Shown in pieces: positions 17,310 to 28,436 of a DNA stretch of 55,156 nt. The DNA is taken from assembly GCA_021768485.1 (NCBI GenBank), contig JAIZVZ010000016.1, positions 1-55,156 on the forward strand. The letters are read 5' to 3'. Numbering within the stretch: the stretch's first letter is position 1; every line of letters begins with the position of its first letter. Both the position numbers and the translations under genes were made by a program. The notes beneath the pieces were generated by a model. That model was not told the origin of the DNA. It worked only from the letters and a program-made list of their open reading frames with translations, and made no database searches. This DNA is from Oxalobacteraceae bacterium. GTDB taxonomy: Bacteria > Pseudomonadota > Gammaproteobacteria > Burkholderiales > Burkholderiaceae_D.

Positions 17310-18506
17310 ATGGAGTTTGATATGGTAGATCACGCAACACTCGGTACTGTCATCAAAGTCGTCGGCGTCGGTGGCGCAGGCGGCAATGCAGTACAACACA
17401 TGATCAACAAAGGAGTGTCAGGCGTCGAGTTCATCGCTGCCAATACCGATGCGCAAGCATTGTCGACCTCCAATGCGGATAACATCATCCAGATCGGCAG
17501 TACCGGTCTGGGCGCCGGCATGAAGCCGCAGGTCGGCCGTCAGCTGGCCGAAGAATCGCGGGCCCGCATCGAAGACTCCTTGCGCGGTGCGCACATGGTG
17601 TTCATCGCCGCCGGCATGGGCGGCGGCACCGGCACCGGCGCCGCGCCGATCGTGGCCGAAATCGCCAAGAGCCTCGGCGCGCTGACGGTGGCGGTGGTCT
17701 CCAAGCCATTCTCCTACGAAGGCCAGAAGTGCATGGATATCGCCGACGAAGGTCTGGAAGCGTTGTCGATGCATGTCGATTCGCTGATCATCATCCTCAA
17801 TGAAAAACTCGAGGAGATCTACGAGGACGACAGCATGATCGAATGGCTGCAGCACGCCGACGACGTCCTCAACAATGCGGTTGCCGGGATTGCCGAGATC
17901 ATCAACGTGCCCGGTCATATCAACGTCGACTTCAACGACGTCAAGACCATCATGGGCGAGCAGGGCAAGGCCATGATGGGGACCGCCACTGCGGCCGGCG
18001 TCGACCGCGCACGCATCGCCGCCGAGCAGGCCGTGGCCTCGCCGCTGCTCGATGGCATCGACCTGTCGGGCGCGCGCGGCGTGCTGGTCAACGTCACCGC
18101 CAGCCGTGGCCTCAAGGGTAAGGAAATCAAGGAAGTCATGGCGGCGGTACGCGCTTTTGCCGCACCGGACGCCTCGATTGCACAAGGGATCGCCTACGAC
18201 GACACGATGGGCGACGACATCCGCGTCACCGTGGTCGCCACCGGCCTCGGCCGCGCCAAGAAAAACATGCAGCTGGTGCAGACACCGATGCTGCGTACCG
18301 GTACCCACAACACGCCATTGATGGCGCAAGGGGCATCGACCACCATCGGCCAGGCCGGCATGACCATGGGTCAAAGCTATGACGCGCCGAAAGCGCCGGC
18401 AGTATGGCGCCGCGATTCGTCGGCTTCGGACCAGGTGCGGGCGCTGGAAAAAAATGGCATGGAAACCTATGACATTCCAGCCTTCTTGCGCAAGCAGGCC
18501 GACTAA
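17310..18506 (+). CDS. ftsZ: Cell division GTPase FtsZ
   Basis: FtsZ is the tubulin-like GTPase that polymerises into the division ring. The 398-residue protein has the N-terminal GVGGAGGNAV loop, the tubulin signature GGGTGTG at residues 104-110, the T7 synergy loop NVDFNDV at 205-211, a linker, and the C-terminal peptide YDIPAFLRKQ that binds FtsA and ZipA-type partners. A ribosome site CAGGAG lies six bases before the ATG at 17310; an internal ATG at 17325 is the common start in relatives. It closes the dcw cluster. Confidence 0.98.
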   Translation: MEFDMVDHATLGTVIKVVGVGGAGGNAVQHMINKGVSGVEFIAANTDAQALSTSNADNIIQIGSTGLGAGMKPQVGRQLAEESRARIEDSLRGAHMVFIAAGMGGGTGTGAAPIVAEIAKSLGALTVAVVSKPFSYEGQKCMDIADEGLEALSMHVDSLIIILNEKLEEIYEDDSMIEWLQHADDVLNNAVAGIAEIINVPGHINVDFNDVKTIMGEQGKAMMGTATAAGVDRARIAAEQAVASPLLDGIDLSGARGVLVNVTASRGLKGKEIKEVMAAVRAFAAPDASIAQGIAYDDTMGDDIRVTVVATGLGRAKKNMQLVQTPMLRTGTHNTPLMAQGASTTIGQAGMTMGQSYDAPKAPAVWRRDSSASDQVRALEKNGMETYDIPAFLRKQAD

Positions 18507-18564
18507 GCAGGATTGCCACGCCGCCGACCAAAGCCAGCACCGGCTGGCGTCGGCTGCTGTCTGG

Positions 18565-18619
18565 CTTGTAGTTGATTTGCAGTTGACTTGCAGTTGACTG
18601 TACGGCACATCGGCACATC
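18565..18619. repeat. Two short tandem repeats behind ftsZ
   Basis: An 11-bp unit close to CTTGCAGTTGA occurs three times (18565-18575, 18576-18586, 18587-18597). An 8-bp unit CGGCACAT follows twice (18603-18610, 18611-18618). Both lie in the non-coding gap between ftsZ and the terminator at 18721. No gene fits this gap of 277 bases. Confidence 0.8.
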
Positions 18620-18720
18620 GGCGTTGTGCCTGACTATATGCGGCGATTGCCCTGCGCGCAGGCGTTTGGGCGGTCGTCAGCAAGAAAAAATAAAGTCAGG
18701 CATACTAGCTGCTGTCACCA

Positions 18721-18749
18721 GGCCGCACCTCGGTGCGGCCTATTTTTTT
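18721..18749 (+). terminator. Intrinsic terminator of the dcw cluster
   Basis: GGCCGCACC (18721-18729) pairs perfectly with GGTGCGGCC (18732-18740) and is followed by TATTTTTTT. It lies 215 bases after the ftsZ stop and 35 bases before the peroxiredoxin gene, so it ends the dcw transcript or attenuates read-through. Confidence 0.9.
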
Positions 18750-18783
18750 GTGCAATCAACTAGAGATAATAGAGGAGTCATAC

Positions 18784-19290
18784 ATGACAATTAAAATTGG
18801 TGATCGTTTGCCAGAAGGTAAATTGGCTGAATTCATCGATACCGAGACTGAAGGCTGCAAGCTCGGACCGAACCGTTTCGAAGTGACGGAACTGGTCAAG
18901 GGCAAGACGATTGCGATTTTCGGCGTGCCCGGTGCGTTTACCCCAACCTGTTCGGCGCAGCACGTGCCGAGCTATCTGGCCAATGCCGCCGCCTTGAAGG
19001 CCAAGGGCGTCGATGAAATCTGGTGCATCTCGGTCAACGATCCCTTCGTCATGGGCGCCTGGGGCCGCGAAGAAAAAGCCACCGGCATCATCCGCATGAT
19101 GGCCGACGGCAGCGCCATCTACAGCAAGGCTCTCGGCCTCGATGCCGATTTCACCAAATTCGGCATGGGCGTGCGCTCCCAGCGCTATTCGCTGCTCGCC
19201 GTCGATGGCGTGGTCACGCAGCTCAATGTGGAAGAAGGCGGCCACTATGAAGTGTCTGGCGCGGAAACATTGCTGACCCAGATCGCATAA
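18784..19290 (+). CDS. Peroxiredoxin, Prx5 type
   Basis: Prx5-type peroxiredoxins reduce hydrogen and alkyl peroxides with a catalytic cysteine. The 168-residue product has the family core FGVPGAFTPTCS with the likely peroxidatic Cys56; Cys25 and Cys81 are the only other cysteines, so the resolving partner is unclear. It lacks a fused glutaredoxin domain. The ATG at 18784 has a GAGGAG ribosome site (AGAGGAGTCATAC). The gene stands alone between two strong terminators and is probably transcribed separately from ftsZ and lpxC. Confidence 0.93.
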   Translation: MTIKIGDRLPEGKLAEFIDTETEGCKLGPNRFEVTELVKGKTIAIFGVPGAFTPTCSAQHVPSYLANAAALKAKGVDEIWCISVNDPFVMGAWGREEKATGIIRMMADGSAIYSKALGLDADFTKFGMGVRSQRYSLLAVDGVVTQLNVEEGGHYEVSGAETLLTQIA

Positions 19291-19330
19291 TTTCGAATCG
19301 AAAGGCAGTGCTTAAGCTTGCCTTTGAGAA

Positions 19331-19360
19331 TGGCCGCCTCGACCGAGGCGGCCATTTTTT
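19331..19360 (+). terminator. Intrinsic terminator of the peroxiredoxin gene
   Basis: TGGCCGCCTC (19331-19340) pairs perfectly with GAGGCGGCCA (19345-19354) over a GACC loop and is followed by six T residues. It lies 40 bases after the stop codon. The following 211 bases up to lpxC hold no gene. Confidence 0.93.
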
Positions 19361-19559
19361 ATGTGGCGATGCCGACGCCGATCAGCTTCTCTGCTGGCGG
19401 GCCGTGATATCGGCCATGCAAGACACTCCAAGCAAGGGGCAGGCAGCGCGGTTCAAGCACGCGCTTCAAATACGCGGTTCAGACAGGTGTTCACACATTT
19501 TGTTACCAAAAGCCGACAAACTGATGCGGCGTCTGCCAGCACCCATTTTGCTAAGCGGA

Positions 19560-19565
19560 TATAAT
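19560..19565 (+). promoter_or_regulatory. Candidate -10 box directly before lpxC
   Basis: A perfect TATAAT ends six bases before the lpxC ATG, which would place the transcript start at or next to the A of the start codon. I see no convincing -35 box at 16-18 bases and no Shine-Dalgarno sequence before the ATG. It may be a chance match. Confidence 0.3.
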
Positions 19566-19571
19566 TGACCT

Positions 19572-20507
19572 ATGTTAAAACAACGTACTGTCAAAGAGCT
19601 CGTCAAGACAATTGGCGTCGGCCTGCACTCGGGCACCAAAGTGGAGTTGACCCTGCGTCCGGCCGCGCCCGACACGGGCATCGTGTTTCGTCGCGTCGAT
19701 CTCGAGCCGCCCGTCACTTTCACGACCAGCGCGATGACGGTCGGCGATACCCGCATGGCCTCGACCCTGACCCAGGACGGCGCCAAGGTCTCGACTGTCG
19801 AGCATCTGATGTCGGCGTGCGCCGGCCTCGGTATCGACAATCTGTATATCGATGTGAGCGCCGAAGAAATTCCGATCATGGATGGCTCGGCCGCCTCGTT
19901 CGTATTCCTGCTGCAGCAGGCAGGCTTGCAAGAGCAAAATGCTGCGAAAAAATTCATTCGCGTGAAAAAAATGGTCGAAGTGCGCGAGGGCAAGGGCGCG
20001 GCCGAAAAATGGGCGCGGCTCGAACCATTCAATGGTTTCAAGCTCGATTTTTTCATCGAATTTAATCATCCGGCCGTCGACGGCACCAAACAAGGGGCGG
20101 TGGTCGATTTTGGCAAGGTGTCTTATGTGCGCGATGTCGCGCGGGCCCGCACCTTCGGTTTCATGCAGGATGTCGAAAGCCTGCGCGGCATCGGCCTGGC
20201 ACGCGGCGGTTCGCTTGAAAACGCGATCGTCATGGATGAGTACCGTATCTTGAATAACGATGGCTTGCGCTACGAAGACGAATTCGTGCGCCATAAAATC
20301 CTCGATGCGATCGGCGACCTGTATCTGGTCGGCCACCCGCTGCTGGCCAGCTTTACGGCCTACAAGTCGGGCCACGGCTTGAACAATCAGTTGTTGCGGG
20401 CCTTGCTGGCGCAGCCCGACGCCTATGAAATCGTCACTTTCGACACGCTCGAATCGGCGCCGCCATCGTATGCGCGGCAGGCAGCGCGCGAGTGGGCCTT
20501 TAATTAA
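19572..20507 (+). CDS. lpxC: UDP-3-O-acyl-GlcNAc deacetylase
   Basis: LpxC is a zinc enzyme that carries out the committed step of lipid A synthesis. The 311-residue protein begins [19 protein letters not shown], as in the family, and has the zinc ligands His78 (STVEHLMSA), His241 and Asp245 ([10 protein letters not shown]) and the catalytic His268 (SGHGLNN). The position after ftsZ is conserved in many proteobacteria. No ribosome site is evident before the ATG. The gene runs convergent to a dciA-like gene. Confidence 0.97.
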   Translation: MLKQRTVKELVKTIGVGLHSGTKVELTLRPAAPDTGIVFRRVDLEPPVTFTTSAMTVGDTRMASTLTQDGAKVSTVEHLMSACAGLGIDNLYIDVSAEEIPIMDGSAASFVFLLQQAGLQEQNAAKKFIRVKKMVEVREGKGAAEKWARLEPFNGFKLDFFIEFNHPAVDGTKQGAVVDFGKVSYVRDVARARTFGFMQDVESLRGIGLARGGSLENAIVMDEYRILNNDGLRYEDEFVRHKILDAIGDLYLVGHPLLASFTAYKSGHGLNNQLLRALLAQPDAYEIVTFDTLESAPPSYARQAAREWAFN

Positions 20508-20511
20508 ATTT

Positions 20512-20541
20512 AATCAATTAATTAAATTCTATTAATTGATT
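20512..20541. terminator. AT-rich hairpin between lpxC and the convergent dciA-like gene
   Basis: AATCAATTAAT (20512-20522) pairs perfectly with ATTAATTGATT (20531-20541) over an 8-base loop and is followed by a T-rich run. It starts five bases after the lpxC stop. The stem has only two G-C pairs, so it is weak as a terminator. The whole 20505-20560 stretch is nearly pure A and T, in sharp contrast to its surroundings. Confidence 0.45.
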
Positions 20542-20561
20542 TTTATTTATTAGTTGCCATT

Positions 20562-20600
20562 CATTAAGCCGCACTCATTAAGCCGCACTATTAAGCCGCC
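20562..20600. repeat. 14-bp tandem repeat in the lpxC-dciA gap
   Basis: CATTAAGCCGCACT occurs at 20562-20575 and 20576-20589, and a third shortened copy (ATTAAGCCGCC) ends near 20600. It sits just outside the 3' end of the minus-strand dciA-like gene. Confidence 0.8.
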
Positions 20601-20607
20601 CTGCGCG

Positions 20608-21093
20608 TCACGCCTGTCGATGGCGCGCCACCATGGCGGCAATTGCGGTCAGCAAGGCCCCATTTTGCGGCGTCCGTTCCAGGCTCCCTTCCAGCGCAGT
20701 CAAGGCCGTCAGCGCCTGATCGGGCAGCGTCAATTGCTTGCGAGTTAAGGTTTTTATTGCGGTTTTACCAACTTGCACTTTCAAGCGGATTGCGCTAACC
20801 TGCCATCCCAACTTGCTCAATTCATCCTGCAATTTCGGCAATTGCTGTTTGAGCTTGGCCGCCACGGCGGCGTTCGGTGTGGACAAGACTAATTGTCCAT
20901 TTTCAAACTGCAAGATTTCGCAGCTCGTGAACATCGCTGGCAAGGTTTTTGCGCAATCTTTTTGCAGCGCCACCATGCGCGTGACTGCAGGCAAGAGCGC
21001 GGCCATTCGTTCGTTGGAACGCAAAAAGTCGGCGGCACCCTGCGCTCCGGCGCGCTGGGTGAATTGGCTGGTACGTGTAAAGGTAGAGGACAT
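20608..21093 (-). CDS. DciA-like protein (DUF721)
   Basis: DciA-family proteins load or help the replicative helicase DnaB in bacteria that lack DnaC. The 161-residue product has the DUF721 fold pattern: an N-terminal helical region, then LPAMFTSCEILQFENGQLVL, the alanine-rich helix NAAVAAKLKQQLPKLQDEL, and the strand VSAIRLKVQV. It lacks membrane segments. It is divergent from the M23 peptidase gene over only 50 bases and convergent to lpxC. Assignment is by family resemblance and position upstream of secA; activity as a helicase loader is inference. Confidence 0.8.
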   Translation of the reverse strand: MSSTFTRTSQFTQRAGAQGAADFLRSNERMAALLPAVTRMVALQKDCAKTLPAMFTSCEILQFENGQLVLSTPNAAVAAKLKQQLPKLQDELSKLGWQVSAIRLKVQVGKTAIKTLTRKQLTLPDQALTALTALEGSLERTPQNGALLTAIAAMVARHRQA

Positions 21094-21143
21094 TGTTTTA
21101 CCTTAGCACAGCCAGCGCAGAATGACGAGTCTGAGGATACGGC

Positions 21144-22103
21144 ATGCAAATAATTGTGATGCACCCGCGCTTTTCGTGCGCCAAATCAGTCACCTTGCGC
21201 ACCTGGCATTTGTGCGTATTGGGATTGTGCCTGGTGTTGCTGGCGGCGACCATGGCGTGCGGACTGTATTTTTTGACATTGCGTTATGCCGATGACTTGA
21301 AGTTGCCTTTTGTGCAAGGCATGGCCGCCTCTTCCGCGCAAGACGGCACCAGCCGACAAGACAGATATCTGAAGGAAAACCTGGCCGTCATGGCCGTCAA
21401 GCTCGGCGAAATGCAGGCCCAGCTGGTGCGCCTCGATGCGCTCGGCGAGCGCGTGCAGGGCCTGTCGGGCGTAAAGCCTGAAGAATTCAATTTCAAAGAG
21501 CGTCCCGGGCGCGGCGGGGCTGAACCGAGCGGCCTGCACGCCGGCCAGCCCTTGTCGATGAGCCAATTCGCGCAAGCGCTGGCCGCGATGTCGCGCGACG
21601 TCGAACACCGCGCCGACTACATGAATGTGGTTGAAACCGCATTAATGACAAATAAGATCAAATCGAAGCTGTTGCCGACTATTTTGCCAGTCAATGTCAG
21701 CTATAACGCTTCCAGTTTCGGTTGGCGGCTCGATCCGTTTACCGGCAATAACGCATTTCACGAAGGGGTCGACTTTGCCTCGCCGAACGGCACGCCGATC
21801 GTGGCGGCGGCCGGCGGCGTGGTGATTGCGGCCGAATTCCATTCGCAATTCGGTAACACGATCCAGATCGACCACGGCAATGACATCGTCACGCGCTATG
21901 CCCATGCTTCGCGCCTGTATGTCAAGGTCGGCGACATCGTCAAGCGTGGCCAGCATATAGCCGATATCGGCTCGACCGGACGTTCGACCGGCTCGCATCT
22001 GCATTTCGAAGTGCACGTCAAGGGTGTTGCGCAAAATCCGCATAAATTCCTGTCTGCCGGTGCGGATCTGGCCAAGATTGCGGGGCTGGGGCTGAATAAA
22101 TAG
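21144..22103 (+). CDS. Membrane-anchored M23 family peptidase
   Basis: M23 (LytM) peptidases cut peptide cross-links in peptidoglycan or activate amidases. The 319-residue protein has one membrane anchor at about residues 22-45, a periplasmic helical region, and a C-terminal M23 domain. The zinc motifs are intact: His206 and Asp210 in NAFHEGVDF, and His285 and His287 in GSHLHFEVH, so it should be an active enzyme and not an EnvC-type activator. A GAGGA ribosome site precedes the ATG. It lies between the cell wall cluster and secA. Confidence 0.92.
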   Translation: MQIIVMHPRFSCAKSVTLRTWHLCVLGLCLVLLAATMACGLYFLTLRYADDLKLPFVQGMAASSAQDGTSRQDRYLKENLAVMAVKLGEMQAQLVRLDALGERVQGLSGVKPEEFNFKERPGRGGAEPSGLHAGQPLSMSQFAQALAAMSRDVEHRADYMNVVETALMTNKIKSKLLPTILPVNVSYNASSFGWRLDPFTGNNAFHEGVDFASPNGTPIVAAAGGVVIAAEFHSQFGNTIQIDHGNDIVTRYAHASRLYVKVGDIVKRGQHIADIGSTGRSTGSHLHFEVHVKGVAQNPHKFLSAGADLAKIAGLGLNK

Positions 22104-22276
22104 GGATATGAGGCTGATCAGCCCTTGAGATTGCTGCCGATAAGCCCAATCTTATGATGCTGGCATGATAAAATCACGTTTTTCAGCCATCAGCCGCACA
22201 CATTATGCGGACTCCGCCGGGTGTTCAACTAGTCGGGCAGAGTCTTTTTTTACGGCGTTTTTTCAAGAATTCAAGC

Positions 22277-25040
<2,764 letters not shown>

Positions 25041-25045
<5 letters not shown>

Positions 25046-25094
25046 GTGTGGCATAAGCTGAGTGACATAAGCTGCGTGGCATAAGCGGCATGGC
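25041..25094. repeat. CATAAG-centred tandem repeat behind secA
   Basis: CATAAG recurs at 25041, 25052, 25066 and 25080 within partly conserved units of 11-14 bases (GTGGCATAAGC type). The first copy contains the secA stop codon. The units precede the terminator at 25121. Confidence 0.7.
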
Positions 25095-25120
25095 CCAAGC
25101 TGCCGTGCTTGACGCAATAA

Positions 25121-25150
25121 AAAACCGCCTGTGTTGCAGGCGGTTTTTTT
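25121..25150. terminator. Bidirectional intrinsic terminator between secA and the Sel1 gene
   Basis: AAAACCGCCTG (25121-25131) pairs with CAGGCGGTTTT (25137-25147) over a 5-base loop. A run of T follows on the plus strand and a run of A precedes it, so it can stop both secA and the convergent minus-strand gene. Confidence 0.92.
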
Positions 25151-25194
25151 TCGTCCCCGTTTTCGCGCGCGGTGCGCAGCCTTGCCGGCGCGGC

Positions 25195-25809
25195 CTATTC
25201 GCCGTCGGCGCCCGTTTTCGAACTGGCCGGCAGCGCCATGCCGACCCGCCAGGCCGACGACAGCGCCTGGCCTTCTTCGATCTGCGCCTTATTCATGTGC
25301 TTGACCAGCGCCGTGCGCTGGTCGAAGGCATTGCTGGAGCCGGAGGCGGCCGCCAGATTCCAGAGCATGTAGGCGATGACGAGGTCGCGCGGCATGCCGC
25401 CGGCATGGTGGCGGTACATCAGGCCCAGCAGGTACTGGGCCTCGGCGTGCCCCTGTTCGGCGGCCTTGCGAAACCAGCTGACGGCCAGCGCGTAGTCCTG
25501 CGGCACGCCCTGGCCCGTGTAATACATCGACCCGAGAATGTACTGGGCATCGGCCTTGCCCTTGCCGGCGGCGATCTGCTGCCAGGCTGCCGATTGCCGG
25601 TAATCCTGCGGCACGCCGCGGCCGGTGTAATACATCAGGCCGACCATATACTGCGCATCGGTGAGGCCGGCCTTGGCCAGCGGTTTCAGTTCGCGCATCG
25701 CGACCACGTAATTTTTGGCCGTATAGGCGGCGATGCCTTCCTTATAGCCGGCGACGGCCGGCATCTGAACGGCCATCGCCAGCGTCATCCCAAGTAGTAT
25801 TTTCTTCAT
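25195..25809 (-). CDS. Exported Sel1-repeat protein
   Basis: The 204-residue product has a signal peptide (MKKILLGMTLAMAVQMPAVA) and then three Sel1-type repeats at about residues 51-86, 87-122 and 123-158, each with the pattern DAQYxxGxMYYTGxGVPQDYxxA. Sel1 repeats form helical solenoids that mediate protein contacts. The frame is open upstream, but only the ATG at 25809 gives the signal peptide. It follows two other exported-protein genes on the same strand. Function is unknown; a periplasmic adaptor role is inference from the family. Confidence 0.88.
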   Translation of the reverse strand: MKKILLGMTLAMAVQMPAVAGYKEGIAAYTAKNYVVAMRELKPLAKAGLTDAQYMVGLMYYTGRGVPQDYRQSAAWQQIAAGKGKADAQYILGSMYYTGQGVPQDYALAVSWFRKAAEQGHAEAQYLLGLMYRHHAGGMPRDLVIAYMLWNLAAASGSSNAFDQRTALVKHMNKAQIEEGQALSSAWRVGMALPASSKTGADGE

Positions 25810-25876
25810 TGTTTTTATGCAAAAATGAATTTTTTGACGGTGGCGTGCCTGTCGCCGGCACTCCTGTCCTTGGCCT

Positions 25877-26650
25877 TCATTTCCAGCTGACCTTGCCCAT
25901 GCTGTTGACGGTGACATTGCGTTCGGCCGGCTGGCCATAGACGGTGACCGAGCCGAGCCCGTTCAGCGTCAGGTGGACGCTGGTTTTGGCATAGACGGTG
26001 GCGTTGCCCAAGCCGTTCAGATTGAGGTTGACGTTGTCGCTCACCAGCGGCTTGGCGTCGAGATTGCCGACCCCGCTCAGGTCTGCCTGTAATTTGCGGG
26101 TCTGGCCGCTGAGCGCGACGCGGCCCAGTCCGGGGTGGTGAATCGTCACCAGTTCGCTGTCGCCGGCATTGATGTTGAGGTCGCCGACGCCGCCCAGGCG
26201 GGCCGTGAGCTGCCTGTACTGCCCTGAAAAATTGATCGCGCCGACACCGTCGAGCGACAGATTCATGGTTTCGCCGCTAAAGCCGCTAATGTAACTTGGG
26301 CCGACGCCGCATGAAATGACTTCCCGCAATGAAGGCAGCGTCAGTTCGATGCGCACCACCTGGCCCTTGCCGAAGCCGGTGTGCACATTGTGCAGCTCGG
26401 CGCCGATATGCAAGACGTCGCCGCTTTGCTCGGTGCTGACATTGGGCAGATAGCGCTGCTCTGCAAACACCGTCAGGGCCGGCGTTGCGCCCTGTTTGAT
26501 GCGCACGCCGATCGGGCCGTCAATATTGATGCGCGTGATGCGGGCATCGATCGGACGGCTCTCGGAAGCCATTTCGGCGGCGCGGGCGGCCGGGATCGCC
26601 AGGGTGCCGATGGCGCACGCCGCCAGCACTATGGTGAGGAATTTTTTCAT
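25877..26650 (-). CDS. Exported DUF2807 (head GIN domain) protein
   Basis: The 257-residue product has a signal peptide (about residues 1-24, MKKFLTIVLAACAIGTLAIP) followed by a beta-rich domain. Short motifs such as GVGxxxxSG, LGGVGDLNI, LSGVGNLDA and LNGLGNATV recur every 15-25 residues, as in DUF2807 beta-helix proteins. The start at 26650 is chosen for the signal peptide. No catalytic residues can be named. The gene lies 76 bases after a small exported-protein gene and 67 bases before the Sel1 gene, so all three may be cotranscribed. Confidence 0.85.
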   Translation of the reverse strand: MKKFLTIVLAACAIGTLAIPAARAAEMASESRPIDARITRINIDGPIGVRIKQGATPALTVFAEQRYLPNVSTEQSGDVLHIGAELHNVHTGFGKGQVVRIELTLPSLREVISCGVGPSYISGFSGETMNLSLDGVGAINFSGQYRQLTARLGGVGDLNINAGDSELVTIHHPGLGRVALSGQTRKLQADLSGVGNLDAKPLVSDNVNLNLNGLGNATVYAKTSVHLTLNGLGSVTVYGQPAERNVTVNSMGKVSWK

Positions 26651-26726
26651 CTGCAGACTCCCTTGGTTTGCTCTGGCCAATTCTAGCGCGATTGGGCCGT
26701 GGTTTCGAGCCAGTGCTGTGCGCGAA

Positions 26727-26930
26727 TTATGCCTGATGTTTGGCCGGCGCCAGGCGCTTGGCGGTGATGGTGACTGTTTGCAGGCCATCGACTTCGCTCA
26801 CTTGCGCCGTCGCTGCCGGAGCACGCGGTGCGGCGGCGTTTGCGGTAGCGACCGTGCTGGCATAGGCGGCGCTGCCGAAAATGATGACGCTGGCGATGAA
26901 AATGGCTTCCATGTGTTTGGCGATGTTCAT
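26727..26930 (-). CDS. Small exported hypothetical protein (67 residues)
   Basis: The frame starts at 26930 behind a good ribosome site (AGGAGTCATC) and encodes a hydrophobic stretch (EAIFIASVIIFGSAAYA) that reads as a signal peptide or membrane anchor. An alanine-rich linker and the end segment LQTVTITAKRLAPAKHQ follow. That end resembles the VxTVTVTAxRL segments of small secreted proteins I have seen in related genomes, but I cannot name a family. It is the first gene of the minus-strand trio and is divergent from argJ. Confidence 0.65.
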   Translation of the reverse strand: MNIAKHMEAIFIASVIIFGSAAYASTVATANAAAPRAPAATAQVSEVDGLQTVTITAKRLAPAKHQA

Positions 26931-27172
26931 GATGACTCCTGACTGTGGGTTGGGCTGCTGTTTATCTGGCCTTGGTATGATTGAACTGTAGCGATGGCGG
27001 CCCGGCAGTGCCATCGGAATGCGACGAACTGCATTTTTGGCGGGCCAGCCTACCAAAAACGCCAGCTGAGCGCCGATCCGGGCGCCGGCGCCGCTTTGTC
27101 TGCATGCCGCCGTGGCACGAGCGGCTGCTTGGCTTACAATAGCGCTTTATTCTTTTACCGCAGATTATTCCT

Positions 27173-28411
27173 ATGGCTGTCAATCTCCCTTTGCCCGTCG
27201 CCGCCGACCTTAAACCGATTGCCGGCGTCGATATCGGCTATGCCATGGCCGGCATCAAAAAAGCCAACCGCAAGGATGTGCTGGTCCTGAAGCTGGCGCC
27301 CGGTGCCACCGTGGCCGGCGTGTTTACCACCAACCGTTTTTGCGCCGCGCCGGTCCAGGTCAGCCAGGCCCATCTGGCGCTGGCCAGACGCGGGCAGGCG
27401 CCGATCCGCGCGCTGCTGGTCAATACCGGCAATGCCAACGCCGGCACCGGCGAGAGCGGCCTGGCCGATGCCCGTGCAAGCTGCGCCGCGCTGGCGCAAT
27501 TGCTGGGCTGTCAGGCCGAGCAAATCCTGCCGTTTTCGACCGGCGTGATCCTCGAGCCGCTGCCGCTGCAACGCCTGGTGGCCGGCTTGCCGCAAGCCGT
27601 CGCCGGCCTGACGGCGGACAACTGGTATAACGCGGCCGAGGCGATCATGACCACCGATACCCAGCCCAAGGCGGCTTCGCGCACGCTGCAAATCGCCGGC
27701 AAGACCGTGACGCTGTCGGGCATCAGCAAGGGCGCCGGGATGATGAAGCCGAACATGGCGACCATGCTCGGGTTTGTCGCCATCGACGCCAAGGTGGCGC
27801 AGCCGGTGCTCGACCGCATGGTCAAGCAGGCTGCCGACGGCTCGTTCAATTGCATCACGGTCGATGGCGACACCTCGACCAACGACTCCTTCATGCTGAT
27901 CGCCAGCGGCACCGGCCAATTGGCGGTTGACGATGCCGCCAGCCCCGAATATGCGGCGCTGGCGCAAGCGGTGACCGAGTTTTCACGTTCGCTGGCGCAA
28001 ATGATCGTGCGCGACGGCGAGGGCGCGACCAAATTCATCACCGTCACGGTCGAAGGCGGCACCAGCGTCGAGGAATGCCGCAAGGTCGCCTACTCGATCG
28101 GTCACTCGCCGCTGGTCAAGACGGCTTTTTTTGCCAGCGATCCGAATCTGGGCCGCATTCTGTGCGCCATCGGCTATGCCGGCATCGCCGATCTGGATGT
28201 CTCCAAGCTCGACCTGTATCTCGACGATGTGCTGGTGGCGAAAAACGGCGGCCGCAATCCCGATTATCTGGAAGCCGACGGCCAGCGCGTGATGCAGCAA
28301 AGCGAGATCACGATCCGCGTCACGCTCGGCCGCGGCAGCAGCGCCGCCACGATCTGGACCTGCGATCTGTCGCACGAGTACGTGACGATCAACGCCGATT
28401 ACCGTTCTTGA
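27173..28411 (+). CDS. argJ: Bifunctional ornithine acetyltransferase / N-acetylglutamate synthase
   Basis: ArgJ recycles the acetyl group from N-acetylornithine to glutamate in arginine synthesis. The 412-residue proenzyme contains the self-cleavage site [10 protein letters not shown], with Thr197 as the expected nucleophile of the new beta chain, and the oxyanion-type stretch [11 protein letters not shown] near residue 83. Whether it is bifunctional or only transfers acetyl groups cannot be decided from sequence by eye. It is the first of four plus-strand genes and is divergent from the small exported-protein gene over about 240 bases. Confidence 0.96.
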   Translation: MAVNLPLPVAADLKPIAGVDIGYAMAGIKKANRKDVLVLKLAPGATVAGVFTTNRFCAAPVQVSQAHLALARRGQAPIRALLVNTGNANAGTGESGLADARASCAALAQLLGCQAEQILPFSTGVILEPLPLQRLVAGLPQAVAGLTADNWYNAAEAIMTTDTQPKAASRTLQIAGKTVTLSGISKGAGMMKPNMATMLGFVAIDAKVAQPVLDRMVKQAADGSFNCITVDGDTSTNDSFMLIASGTGQLAVDDAASPEYAALAQAVTEFSRSLAQMIVRDGEGATKFITVTVEGGTSVEECRKVAYSIGHSPLVKTAFFASDPNLGRILCAIGYAGIADLDVSKLDLYLDDVLVAKNGGRNPDYLEADGQRVMQQSEITIRVTLGRGSSAATIWTCDLSHEYVTINADYRS

Positions 28412-28436
28412 TTCCTTTTCCGATGTGGGCCAGCCA

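Noticed and set aside
22104-22276. A secM-like translational arrest leader before secA
   Set aside because: No short frame with a signal peptide and arrest motif is present; the gap is only about 170 bases.
25090-25797. Plus-strand open frame of 235 codons behind secA
   Set aside because: It starts in the terminator and runs antisense through the Sel1-repeat gene, whose repeats and signal peptide are clear on the minus strand.
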